DNA from: Ceratobasidium sp. AG-K
Lineage: Eukaryota; Basidiomycota; Agaricomycetes; Cantharellales; Ceratobasidiaceae
NCBI GenBank assembly: GCA_037039685.1
Contig: JAWNGF010000004.1
Location: 4,216,001-4,280,000, forward strand
DNA: 64,000 bases
Direction: 5' to 3'
Positions 21,770 to 32,299 of the stretch are shown one piece after another. The notes beneath the pieces are model-generated. The model ran no database searches. It was not told the origin of the DNA and saw only the letters and a list, made by a program, of their open reading frames with translations. The first letter of the stretch is position 1. Each line of letters starts with the position of its first letter. The translations under genes and the position numbers were made by a program.

Positions 21770-22800
21770 CCGCTATGGCTTGCTTCAAATCACTCCCAAC
21801 AAGAGCCATGGTTATTGCATACAACAAATGGGCCTTACAGACCAAGAACCTGCTGAAAGGATTGGGAATATACACTGGACTACTGTTAGCCAAATCTACT
21901 GGGAACACCTTCAGGGACCCAATGTCTTTGCTCCTAAGCCTAAATCAGGTCAGCCACAAAAGATGACAACTGCTGACACTCAGTTTGGCGCCCTTGCTCT
22001 GTCTCATGGCACAGTACAGACTGCTTCGGAGCTCCAGTGGGAATACTTCCCCAATGTTAGCCCTGATACTGTTTGGCATCGGCTCCAGGAGCTTGGCCTC
22101 TCAGTTTATAAGTGACGCAAAGTTCCCCTCTTAACACCCAAAAAGCGTTCAAAGTGATTGAAATGGGGCTGGAAGCACAGCACATGGACCACCACAGACT
22201 GGTCCAAAGTGCTATTTTCTGATGAAAAAAAATTCATGGTCATGGGTCAAACCAAGACCTTACTCTTTTGGAAGAAACGTAACTCACCAAGGAAGCCAAC
22301 CAACACAATTGGGACTGTCAAATTTGGTGGAGGGAATATCATGGTGTGGGGGTATATTACACATCAGGGTGTTGGCAAGATCCATCTTATTGAGGGCACA
22401 ATGAACACATGGAAATACATTGAAATCCTTTCCCATGCATTCCTTGGCTCCTTGTCTAGGTTTCATCTTACCCCATCTGACATTATCTTTCAGCACGACA
22501 ATGACCCAAAGCATACATCTAAGGGGACCCGGGCCTGGCTTGCCAAAAAAGAGATAGATGTCCTCCTGTGGCCATCTTCCAGCCCTGATATGAACCCCAT
22601 TGAACATGTTTGGGCTTACCTTGAGCTTCGAGTTTGTGCTCATCAGCCTCCCCCTGTAATCATCATGATTTGTGGCGTATTGTCCAGGAGGAGTGGTACA
22701 AGATCCCACCCAAGTACATTCAGAAACTCTATAATTCAATGCCCCGGAGAATCAAAGCACTTGTGAAAGTAAAGGGAGGGCCAACTAAATATTAGGTTAA
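21770..22800 (+). pseudogene. Tc1 transposase, DD34E, with stops and a frameshift
   Basis: N-terminal helix-turn-helix region (SHGYCIQQMGL to WTTVSQIYWEHL), linker GPNVFAPKPKSGQPQKMTTAD, second helical domain ending QELGLSVYK at a TGA (22113-22115), and a second TGA at about 22158. The catalytic domain has all three acids: Asp in VLFSDEKKF, Asp in FQHDNDPKHTS, and Glu in PDMNPIEHVW, with exactly 34 residues between the last two. A frameshift near 22650 moves the C-terminus (YNSMPRRIKALVKVKGG) into another frame. The enzyme would bind the long repeats and insert at TA. Confidence 0.9.
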
Positions 22801-22849
22801 ACTGATGAGGAATTGTGTTTAACTCTTCATACAGAGGGGGAGGAGACCT

Positions 22850-23070
22850 GGCGCTTAAAACAGGCATATGTAATGCTACAAGCAAAAATGTATACATGCG
22901 CTATCTCTCTCAATTCTTGTCGGTTCTCCTTGTTTAAACTCTCGATCGGCTCTGGAATACGCTGCGAATAACATTTATTAAGTACTCGACATGTAAAACG
23001 CCTGTGTTGGGTCTCTTTGCAAGTCTCGTGGTTACCTCAGGGCTTGTAGTGTTACATTTGCAGCTGACTG
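22850..23070 (-). repeat. Right inverted repeat of Tc1 element 1
   Basis: 221 bp, reverse-complement match to 21505-21726 with few mismatches. Confidence 0.9.
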
Positions 23071-23293
23071 TAGGTAAGAATTTCCCATGTTGCCTCTGTT
23101 GATACAGGGCAGTGCTCACTCATGTATATAAGCCTGGAGGGCAAGCCTGTAAACAACATGGCTTGACCTCCTTTCCATAGGACTTGCCAAAATCATATAT
23201 CTATCTCTACTATTGCTATTCCTTAAGCTCTTGCACATTTGCAATTGAGCTTCTTAATTATAACTTCAGCTACCTAATTGTCAAGTCAGGACA

Positions 23294-23628
23294 TTGTTGG
23301 AAGAGAGGGCATATTTTCTGACTTTGTTCTTGCACTTATTGGACATTGCAAAGAGCATCAACTACGGGGGATGTTAGATGTGAGTCTGAGTCCTGCTGGG
23401 GTACACTGTTGTTTGTGCACTGACCACCATTGATTGCCATGCAACTTTGCACCAAATATGTTTTGTTTTGTCCACATTCAGGAATGTACATCATTTTATC
23501 TAAATACAACTGGACTAAGAAGGCTTCTTATGAATGGCAAAGAGGTTAGCTCCATCCATTTAGGGAATATCTTACTGTGACAAGCTTGAGCACACCTTTG
23601 CAACTTTGCTGTCCATGGTGTATGTATA
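23294..23628. other. Intergenic or transposon-flanking stretch
   Basis: AT-rich sequence between the family 2 LTR and the second Tc1 element. No ORF, repeat or RNA gene recognised. Confidence 0.4.
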
Positions 23629-23630
23629 TA

Positions 23631-25221
23631 CTCAGGCACCCAAAAGAATTGCAACACATGATTCAATAACAGCATGTTGTGTGTAGAGGCTTGTAGCAGG
23701 ATCAAGTGGCTTTGAGGCATTAATAAGAAATTCATGGGATCAACTACTGAGCTGATATACAAAATATCAGGCAGTAATAACTAACCAGTAGCAAGATATG
23801 AGTCACACAATATTTCAGCTTGGTGCAATTCTTTTGAACATGTGCAAATTACTCCTCACCACCCAAGAAATTCAGTGCATCCCAACCACTGCAAGCCATA
23901 ATATGATTCAAAAAATTGATAATGGGTATTCCCACTCTTGGCCCAAAGCACAGCTATCAATTGATGAGGCATTGAATTGTAGAGAGAGGCTATATATCTG
24001 GGTGTGATACTCTTCCACCCATCCTCAACAATAGCCCAGAGCTGCTCTTTGTTCTGGGGGGCTGGTTGGTGAGAGTGAACATGCATCTTTGAATGTGACC
24101 ATAGGTGCTCAATTGGGTTGAGATCAGGGCTTTTTGAGGGCCAGGGAAGGACATTGATGTGGTTGCATTCCAGCCATTAACAAGTGACAGCAGCCATATG
24201 CTTAGGATCTCAATCATGCTGGAAGGGAATGTCAAATGGGGATATTTTATAGTTGCCCAGGGTGCCAAATCATGCGCTGCAAAGAATTTGAATGTATTTC
24301 AATGCCATCAGGGTGCCATGAATACAGTATAACCACCCAACAGCATCCTGCATGATACACCCCAGATGGGAATGCCTCCACCTCCATGAGCAACCATTTC
24401 TTTTGTGAAGCAAGGGTTGTAGGGGGACTGGTGGGGGTACCTCCAATATGTTTTGCTGCCATCAGGGCCAAATAACTCAATCCTGACCTTGTGGGACCTG
24501 ACCATATTGTCCCATTGGTCTTGGGACCATGATAAACAGTTCCAGCACCATGCATGGTGGGTGGTACAATGTTTCATCTTGAGTAGTGACACCTTCCATT
24601 GACAATAGTTGTGCAATCCAAGCTCTCAGAGGTACTCCTGGATTGTAGAACGGGAGGCATGGGGGAAGTAGGTATGCTGTATCTCAGCAGATGATGAAGC
24701 ATGTGCCTGTGCAAGTGCTAAATCAGCAAATTGGACATCCTTTGGGGTAAGAATACAGGGCAGCCAGATTGGGGTGTTTTCTCTGTAGTTGGATGACCAT
24801 GCCCATATGCAGCAAAGATTTGGCCAACAGTGGGGTGATCAAGATTGCCAAGGATATTTGCCACTTGTCAATCACTTTAACCAATCTTTTTTAGAGCCAC
24901 AACTTGAGCTTTAGTCTCAGGTGATGTATTTCAAGCCATTGAAAGAGCCTGGGTTATTTTACTGTGAGTGCAGGTAGATGGGAATCATGGGATGGTGGTG
25001 AAATGGCCAGGTGATCAAAAGAATTGCACCAAGCCAAAGTATTGTGCAACTCATATTTTGCCACTGGTCAGTTATTATTGTCTCATATTTTGTATATCCG
25101 CTCAGTAGTCCATCCCATGCATTTCTTAGTATTGCTTCTAAGCCACTTGATCCTGCTACAAGCCTCTACACACAACACACTGATTTTGAACCACATGCTT
25201 CAATTCTTTAGGGTGGCTGTG
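23631..25221 (-). mobile_element. Tc1/mariner element 2 with 207-bp inverted repeats
   Basis: 1591 bp bounded by TA at 23629-23630 and 25222-25223. The ends pair as inverted repeats (23631-23837 and 25015-25221, both 207 bp) with scattered mismatches. A long shared internal block GTAGAGGCTTGTAGCAGG is present in both arms. The transposase remnant lies on the minus strand. More diverged arms than in element 1 suggest an older insertion. Confidence 0.87.
23870..24960 (-). pseudogene. Tc1 transposase of element 2 (degenerate)
   Basis: On the minus strand the Tc1 signature is seen over broken frames: a helix-turn-helix-like start near 24940, a segment WSQDQWDNMVRSHKVRIELF-like with GPDGSKTYWR (about 24430-24520), and a frame-shifted version of the D-L-N-P-I-E-H block with the following QLSTYGHIQRC (about 24060-24130), then YNSMPHQLIAVL (about 23975). 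Catalytic positions are partly lost. Clearly inactive. Confidence 0.75.
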
Positions 25222-25223
25222 TA

Positions 25224-25790
25224 CATCCTTTTGTCAATGGTCCAACAAGAATTATGAGCAACAACAAATGTATTCCAATCCACAGAATACAAGTCTTGGA
25301 TTACATTTATTTTTAGTAGAGCAAATAGATCATTGAAATAAATGCACACAACATAATGTTTGCATTTGGATGTGGATTATTTCAATACATGCTGAGAATA
25401 CTTGGGTATGACTTGCAGTGTATGTGCCATGGCACACACTAGAATAAAATACAAATAAATTGAAGCTCCCCATAGCACCACTTCTATACAGTACTATGTA
25501 TTCAGCACACTGCCACTGGTGCTTCTGGATATCCTGGGTCCTGCAGGGCACTCCTTAACAAATCCAATTTTTGGTGAGCATTTTCCCCACACACTCCTAG
25601 CATTCAGTGAATTGGGGTGGTTGAATAGTGATTGTGACATTAGGTATCAATAACATGTTAACAGACTGCATAAGCCTCAGTCCAACCTTCAATTGTCAGT
25701 CAGAGTGCTTCCAATTGCGAGGCCATCAAAACACGAAATCTTGAATCCGGATTTGCCACCTTAGTTGATAGTTAGTCAAGGAGCAACACT
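25224..25790. other. Boundary between transposon island and gene-dense region
   Basis: AT-rich to about 25720, then GC content rises as the ABC transporter begins. No gene recognised. The last bases serve as the 3' flank of the minus-strand ABC gene. Confidence 0.4.
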
Positions 25791-25795
25791 GTAGA

Positions 25796-28718
25796 CTATC
25801 CCCTCACGAGTTGCTGATACGATCCTTCCTCGGTGATCCGTCCATCTAGGTTCTCCGATTAGGCAACACAATATATCGGGAACAAATTTGCTCACTTTCT
25901 AGCACAACAATTCTTCCGGCCCGGGATATCGTGGAAAGCCTATTTACAGATAATGAGGCTGATGAGGTTTCCTTACAACGGGGCTATCAGACGCATACCG
26001 GTGTGCAACAATTAGTGTCGACGTTTCTTGCGACTGCAAGATTCGCTCAATAGCTTCATTGACTCGGAGCTCGCTGACCGCGTCCAAAGCTGATGTTGCC
26101 TACCACGGATGTTAGTGGTAGTGACACGCGGATGACTTTTGCTGCTTAGTACCTCGTCCAAACAGAGCAACACGGGCTTCTTCAAGAGCGCACGAGCAAT
26201 GGCGACCCCTATCCTCAAAGTCGTGTAAACAGTGTCTAACCATCGCCGAAGAAGTTCACTCACGCTGTCTCTGGCCGCCACTAAGGCTATCACGACCGAC
26301 TAACCACCCTAACATCAGCTTCCCATCGGCAACCCGCGCATACACTCACTCTTGGTGTGAAATTTGTCCGGCATATCCCACACAAAGTCGCAATTGGCCA
26401 GTCTTGCGGCCTCCTCGATATCTGCCTCGATGGCATCCTGGTGTCCGTATGCAATGTTTTCTGCAATCGTTCCAGTGAAAAGCACCGGGTCCTGACGCAT
26501 GATTGAGCCCATAGTTGTTTCAATAACGGTGTACTGACCTGTGGAACGATTCCTATCGCCGAACGCCAGCTTTCTAGTGTAAAGTTGTGAATATCTGCAA
26601 AGGGTTGCGTTAGGATGTTCATCCTGGATCGGGTACCGTCGAAATACCTCGATCATTCACCAGAATCCTACCCGAATCTGGATCATAGAACCTGAGCAAC
26701 AGGCTCTGGATGCTACTCTTTCCGCTCCCGCTCTTCCCGCTGCGCTGTGAGTTAGCTCCCTGGGACGAATAGGCCGCCAAGTACGTACACGATAGCAACA
26801 CTGTCCCCTTTTCCCTTGATGGACATTGAGAAATTTCGCAAAATCTCTGCACCAGGTCGACTAGGATACGCAAACGAGACGTGTTCGAATTTAATGTTTC
26901 CATAATCCCGACGGACGTCAAACGTCACCCCCGCTCTGGTCTGGATCGCAGGTTCCCGCTGCAGGAGCTGGAAGATGCGCTCCGAGGCCCCGAGACCTTT
27001 CATCAAGGAAGACTAAAGCCATGTCAAGACGAAACTGTAGCCGGGACGACAAACTCACAAAAAATGAACTGGGCCAAGGTTAGTGGGGGTTCAGCAGAAC
27101 GTCACATACACTCACGAAAGCATACTCAGCGATCCTCCGACGTAGGCCGTGTACATTAGCATGCTAGTCAGTTCACCGACCGAGATAAGACCACTAGAAA
27201 CAAGGCTGCCGCCTCTTGGCTAGTGAGAGCATATACAAGCCTAAAGCTAGCAGAACCTACCGTAAGCCAACAGCCCTAGCACGATGACGTTTCCTGACCA
27301 GCCAGTCGAGCCAAAAAACAAAGCGGCAGCGCGAGCTTCTTTGATCGCTAGGTTTTGCACCTCATTAACTTTGGCTGCGAACCGAGCTTCTTCCCTTGGA
27401 GCAGCGGTGAATGCCTGTACAGTTCGAACGGCCGAGAGCGCCTCGCTGGCAACCTACGATTGTCACGAGCAAATCGGCGTGCGTGGTGACAAACGTCCGC
27501 ACCTTGGTCATGTCTCCGAGTCCTTCTTGGGTTCGGTTACTCAGGCGTTTCAAATACCTTCCATAGGCAAACTTGGGCCAGTCAGTCCTGGAACCAGGGC
27601 ACGGCTGTGATGACACTGACTGCTCCAAGTGAGACCGGGGGCACAATGGCCAGCATTAATGCTGTTAAAGTTGGGGAAATGTAGAACATCAGGCTCACTA
27701 GGTTTCTTGTCAGTAATTGGAGGTAAAACAGACTGCGATGCTTACATCCGATCGTCGCTGTTACCACTGCTCTGTATGACAGTTAGCCAGGGCAGGAGAG
27801 CAACTCTTTGATCTCACCGAACACCGTCGCTCAGGTTGCCGGTGAGACTAAGGACGGTAAGTGACTAGCCGCATGCCAAGGGTACACTTACGAATCGCCA
27901 ACGACGTAAGCGTCCGCGTTTAGTCGTGAAACTACGTCCCCGGGGCCGGCAGATCGTTCTAGGAATTCGATGTCTTGTCGCAATGCTGATCCATAGGTGG
28001 CCCTCCTTAACCGAGCAACGATTCTCGCCGAGGCCGAGCGCATCAAAATGACCCGGCCTGCATTTGCAGCTGCACCTATGGTAAATAAAGCCAGGAGAGC
28101 TGCTGCTGCCGTTGTCGGAGTCACAGCCACGGGGAGTGTGTCCTGGACAATATTAAATGACCAAACGCAAATCTGTACAATAAGCTTACCGGTTGTGCGC
28201 CATTGGCAAAGAAATCGATGAGTTTACCGAATGTAAGCGGAACCGACATGGTCACAGAGGACGAGATGAGCAGCTGCTCAAACGTCAGCGTTAGGTCAAG
28301 TGGGGGAAGAGTTGCTTACGAGGCCGAAAGCAGTGATTAAAGTCTTTTTTTCTGGTTTTGCAAGCGATACGAGCTGACGTAGGTTGGCCGTCTGGTTGGC
28401 ATCAGCCTGGAGAGATGCAGGAAGGATTTTGGAGATGGCGAGTCCCGGAGCCGGTCGATGGGATGTGAATGATATATGCCGAGTCAGAGCTGTCGGTGAA
28501 CCGAGGCAGGGTGTGCGAGGCGACGTTCCAGGGCTGGGTTGCAGCACGGATGAAGCAGAAATCCCCGAGAATGAGTGAAGCCGTCTAGAGAGTGGCGAAC
28601 GGTCTATAGTCAGTCCAGCAAAGCACGCCTTTGTTGGGCCAAGCCTGCGAGAAAGGCAGCGTGCGGCCACCAACGGGCCCATCGCTACCGTGCCAAACGT
28701 CATCGACGGCAAAAGCAA
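25796..28718 (-). CDS. MDL1: Mitochondrial half-size ABC transporter, MDL1/MDL2 type
   Basis: A half transporter (membrane domain plus one nucleotide-binding domain) of the inner mitochondrial membrane; in yeast this family exports peptides and responds to oxidative stress. The N-terminus is Arg/Ser-rich and acid-poor like a targeting peptide, followed by LVSLAKPEKKTLITAFGL and, across an intron (28319-28274), SSSVTMSVPLTFGKLIDFF, which is typical of MDL proteins. The ATPase domain has VSFAYPSRPGAEIL, Walker A S-G-K-S-G-S-G-K-S-S (about 26735), DPVLFTGTIAENIAYG (Q-loop region), signature LSGGQRQR (about 26265-26290), Walker B LLLCLDE (intron after LDE) then ATSALDA, and the His switch IVAHR. 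The C-terminus reads EEGSYQQLVRG to TAG at 25796-25798. At least ten introns of about 50-60 bp. Every splice I followed keeps the frame, so it looks functional. MDL1 versus MDL2 is not resolved; the first ATG (28718) or Met6 could be the start. Confidence 0.88.
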
Positions 28719-28886
28719 GATCGTTTGATTAGCTCATCCGGCGCCGATCCTCACAAGCGCCAACGTATCCAATTTAATTTTCAGGGTTCGACTCGTACAT
28801 TCAAAGTTGTGAGTTGCTCAAAGCCGTTCAAGACCTCAGAAACAACTCTACCAACCACGCATGCAGCATGCCATGGTGCAAGAACC

Positions 28887-29893
28887 CTAAGCGAAATATA
28901 ATACAGGCTTCAGGCAACGGCCCCCAATGCCACGATCCCGGCTCTGCTCTAAAACAGCCAGTCTGGTGATGCTCATCTCCTTGACATATAGCTCCAATCG
29001 ATCATAGTTCAATCCCACCGCCGCGGGGCCATGGGAATCATCGGACAAGGCAAATATGCCCCCCAAGGATTCGATGAGCTTGAACAGTCTCAGTGACTAT
29101 CACGAATGGGCTGGGCAACATACCTGCACGACGTCCCGCCCTGGGTACGCACTGTCCCAGCCTTTGCGAAAGGCTGCAGCATTGAGCTCGAACACGGCAC
29201 CATATTCGATGGCATATCGCACATTACGCTCAACCTGGCTCCAAACGCTCTGGAGCGAGAGTTTGGGAGTGTAGAGCCGACAGAGGTCGAAATGGCCAAT
29301 GATTTCAGGGTGAATGCGCTGCATCATTCGAAGCTGAGCATCAAAGTACTCGCCGAGAAACTTGATCTGCGCAGACGATGGGTGATGCTCCTCAATCAAC
29401 GGCGCCGGGTCGTCCTCGACTGCAAACGATGCCACGGCTCGCTCAAAAGTGGGCTTGTCAAAATCAATTGGGATAGAGTTGCAGTGGTGCACTGAGCCCA
29501 CGACATATTCTATTCGGTCGCTGTGCTTTTTGATGAGTGCTTCGAGCTGGTCAAGGTCGTTTGCGGTGATGTAGTCGGTCTCTAGGCCCACCAGGAGGCT
29601 GATCTGATCCGCATAAAGCTCCTTGAGTCGATGGGCTTCCTTGACAAATTGATCAAAGGTATTCGACAAATCAGTCGGGGTGATCTCTGCCTTGAATAGG
29701 GTAAATCATCACTCCAGGGACGCAACGCACTCACCTCTTCGGGGTACAAGTCTTGCACCCGGTATCGGGGCACATGCTCCGTCAGCCCAAACACCTTGAA
29801 GCCCGACGATACAGCCGACTTGACGACGTCCTCCAGTGTCCCGACGGCATGCTTGCAAAACTGGCCCGAGTGGGAGTGATGGCTGGCCTTCAT
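28887..29893 (-). CDS. HIS2: Histidinol-phosphatase (PHP family)
   Basis: Removes phosphate from L-histidinol phosphate in histidine synthesis (EC 3.1.3.15), in the cytosol. The start fits family members: MKASHHSHSGQFCKHA, whose H-x-H is the first metal-binding motif. Further PHP ligands are visible: GLTEHVPR, GLETDY, SVHHCNSIPIDFD, GHFDL and the final SDDSHGPAAVG. Two introns are clear: one after DLYPEE (about 29690-29735) and one near 29090-29130, after which LIESLGGIFALSDDSHG continues to a TAG at 28887-28889. Length about 300 residues, as expected for the fungal enzyme. The neighbour upstream is divergent (J-domain protein), so the 29.9-30.4 kb gap may hold both promoters. Confidence 0.92.
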
Positions 29894-30439
29894 CTTTGAT
29901 CACGCAAAAGGGAGTGCCACGTGATCGATGACATACCAAAGTGTTCCACCACGTCGACCAAGGCAAGTGCGGTTGATGTTTGATTTGCGCAATGATGCTT
30001 TCTAGTAAAAGGTCTGAACCTGTGTCTGTGCACTTGACTCGGCGGCAGTCTCGAGGACTGGCTGGCCGTCGTAAGGCAGTGCCAACATCTGTGCCCATTC
30101 ATGGCCGTGTCTAGCTCTTCACTAGCCATGGCAAAGGCCGGGCAGATATCCACTGGTAGTGAACCCGGCGCTGCTTGGGTTCCGCCCTCCTTTGTGCCAA
30201 ACCACCCGCGAGAGAGTGCGTGGATGGTGGCCCAGCGTGGTTACGCAAGGAGACAGTGTTGCGGTCCAAACAGGCGACTGCTCGAGGCTTTGCAGCGCGT
30301 CGTGGTGGACTGCGTACATCATAGCTGCCTACGGTTGCAGCTGACACAGGACTCGATTACACACGGGGCTCCGGCCACCTGAGCGCCTCCTATTCTATAT
30401 AACGAGCGTACTTGTTACTGACTTTTCCTCATAGCCGCC
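29894..30439. promoter_or_regulatory. Divergent intergenic region between HIS2 and the J-domain gene
   Basis: 546 bp with no credible gene. A TATATAA box at 30396-30402 lies about 40 bases before the ATG at 30440, which sits in a good start context (GCCGCCATGG). Short ORFs here do not resemble known proteins. Confidence 0.55.
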
Positions 30440-32209
30440 ATGGACTGGCTCGGCCAGCTCTCGCCCTATTCGTCCTTTGCGTACCGCACCATTGGCTGGT
30501 GGTTTCTACCCGGCCTCGCTACTCGCACTGCGCTGAATGCCTACTACACCATACTGCCATCCATCGGCCTTGGCCACCGCATCCCGGCCTCCAACTCGCC
30601 CAAGAGCATTCAGCACTACCGCCGCACCTTTGCCATCGTTGTCCTGTCCTACCTCCTTTGGACACTGGCCCAGACGATTCTTGAACAGCCGCCCAGCTTT
30701 TATTCTCTTCTCGGAGTCGATTACCACGCTTCCGACATGGAAATCAAATCCGCCTACCGAAGCTTTGCCAAGCGCTACCACCCAGACAAGGTCGGCCCTG
30801 CAGGACAGGCCCTCTTTACCCAGGTCCGCGACGCCTACGAGGCTCTGAAGCACCCCATCAAGCGCTATGGTTATGACAGGTATGCGGTTCTTTGTTGCCC
30901 TTGCACCTCGCTAATCCGCGTGCAGGTTCGGATTCGAGGCGCTCGAGTGGAAAGTCGCCGAAAACCCCCACGCGATACTATGGCAGGGCCTCGAAAACGC
31001 AATGAGATATTACCTGCCCACCGGTCTCATCATGTTGGTCATGGCCATCATGGGCTGGGGCGGAACGAGCTCCTATGTGAGTTGTTTTCTTACCCTACTT
31101 GCCACCTCTCAACATTCCCCAGTGGCGCCACGTCGCTTGGGCTCTTACCGCAGTACTCGAAGCATGTGTCATTGTCGGGTTCAACCCCCTGCAACCATAT
31201 GCCGGGTTGGTGCGGCCAGTCTGGAGTCGGGTCACGCGCACGCTCGCTGGCGTCGCCCCCGGTCTTTCCCTCGGCCTGGCTTTTGCGCCCTACCAGTGGA
31301 CTTTTGTCCTGCGGGAGACGTTCGTGTCGCTCGCAGTCGCAATCGGCATGGTTGTGCCTGTGGTTTTCCCACCCCCTCCGACAAAGAAAGAGGAACGGGC
31401 CCGTCAAGCTGAAATCGCGAGGCTGGCCATTGGTCTAGACCCGGTCGTCCGTGATATCATTGTCCAGAGCGCCGTATCAGACATCCAAGGTATGGCAGCC
31501 GCATCCAATCTCACTCTAGCTTACATTATTTGCTATAGCCAAAGAACTCGTTCACAAGGAACTCGCCTACCTTGACATGTCCGACCTTCCGTCCCTACTG
31601 CCTACCGACCTTCGGCTGTCTCAGACCCACCGCGACGCGCTCAATTCACTTGCGCCCTCGATGCAACGCCTCGTTGTCCAGCACACCCTTCTCAACGACG
31701 CCAACCTTCGTGCTGCTTTCCTCGAGGCGCTAGACCGAACAGCAGAAAAACTCAAGCAGGAAGATGACGCGCGTATGCTGAGCGAACACCTCGCTGCCAT
31801 TGGACGCGGCCACTCACCGGTGCCCAACAACCTGCGAGACAACCACCGGGACGCGTCGCCTACCCCCGACGAAATGTCTGCCAAGATGCTTGCGATCCCT
31901 AGCCCACCTTCATCGATATTCTCCCATTCCCGAGACGTCACACCCGAGCCCACATACTCGCGAACCAGCAGCTTTGACCCCAGCGCCCCTGGTTTCAACT
32001 TTCGAGCGTCTCCCGGCGGTAATACTCCCACGTACCGGGCCACGTCGATATCGGAAAACCGCCTGCCGTCATTCTTGGCCTCGTCTCCGGTTGCGGCAAG
32101 AGGACCTCGCCGCCCGAGTCTCAGTCCATCGAAACGGCCGTCGACGCTGTCCGAAGTCGGCCTTGCCTCACCCACGTCTCCGGTCATGGTCAAACAGGAG
32201 CTAGCATAG
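30440..32209 (+). CDS. Membrane-anchored J-domain (DnaJ) protein with disordered tail
   Basis: Four exons: 30440-30879, 30926-31076, 31123-31489 and 31539-32209, all with GT-AG introns of 46-49 bp that keep the frame. Layout: a hydrophobic segment near residue 75 (FAIVVLSYLLWTLAQTIL), a J domain (about residues 90-150, FYSLLGVDYHASDMEIKSAY then RYHPDK with the Hsp70-activating H-P-D), further membrane segments (LIMLVMAIMGWGG; WALTAVLEACVIVGF), a proline-charged loop PPPPTKKEE, and a long Ser/Pro-rich tail of about 200 residues. The J domain would recruit an Hsp70 at a membrane, most likely ER or mitochondrial. It does not match a named yeast J protein closely enough for a symbol. The tail could be mistaken for a separate gene starting at 31577, but the splice at 31489/31539 reads directly into it. 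Confidence 0.85.
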
Positions 32210-32299
32210 ATTCCCACGCCATAGATGTATTCTTTTGTGCAGCATTCTTGCTTTCGTGTATGTATCACTATTGAATAATCTAGGATTACTGCATTCCAA

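Larger units (their letters stand above)
21505..23070 (+). mobile_element. Tc1/mariner element 1 (DD34E) with long inverted repeats
   Basis: 1566 bp between TA dinucleotides at 21503-21504 and 23071-23072, the target duplication of this superfamily. Inverted repeats of about 222 bp (21505-21726 and 22850-23070) begin CAGTCAGC. The interior holds one transposase. Such long repeats are unusual compared with the 20-50 bp of many Tc1 elements. The element lies in the 3' LTR of gypsy family 2. Confidence 0.92.
18621..23293 (+). mobile_element. Ty3/gypsy chromovirus family 2 (5'-truncated), with a Tc1 in its 3' LTR
   Basis: RT, RNase H, integrase and chromodomain in order, then a polypurine run GAGAGGGGG (21323-21331) and a 3' LTR starting TGTTATGACC at 21335. 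No matching 5' LTR is seen upstream in the window. The LTR sequence differs from that of family 1, so it is a separate lineage. A Tc1 element (21505-23070) splits the LTR. Multiple stops show the copy is inactive. The 5' limit is approximate. Confidence 0.82.
21335..23293 (+). repeat. 3' LTR of gypsy family 2, interrupted by Tc1 element 1
   Basis: Starts TGTTATGACC at 21335 right after the polypurine run and appears to end GTCAGGACA at 23293. Without the Tc1 insertion (21505-23070 and one TA) it is about 390 bp. A TATA box (TGTATATAAGC, about 23113-23123) lies in the part right of the insertion. The right end is inferred from the TG...CA form and is not confirmed by a second copy in the window. 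Confidence 0.6.
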
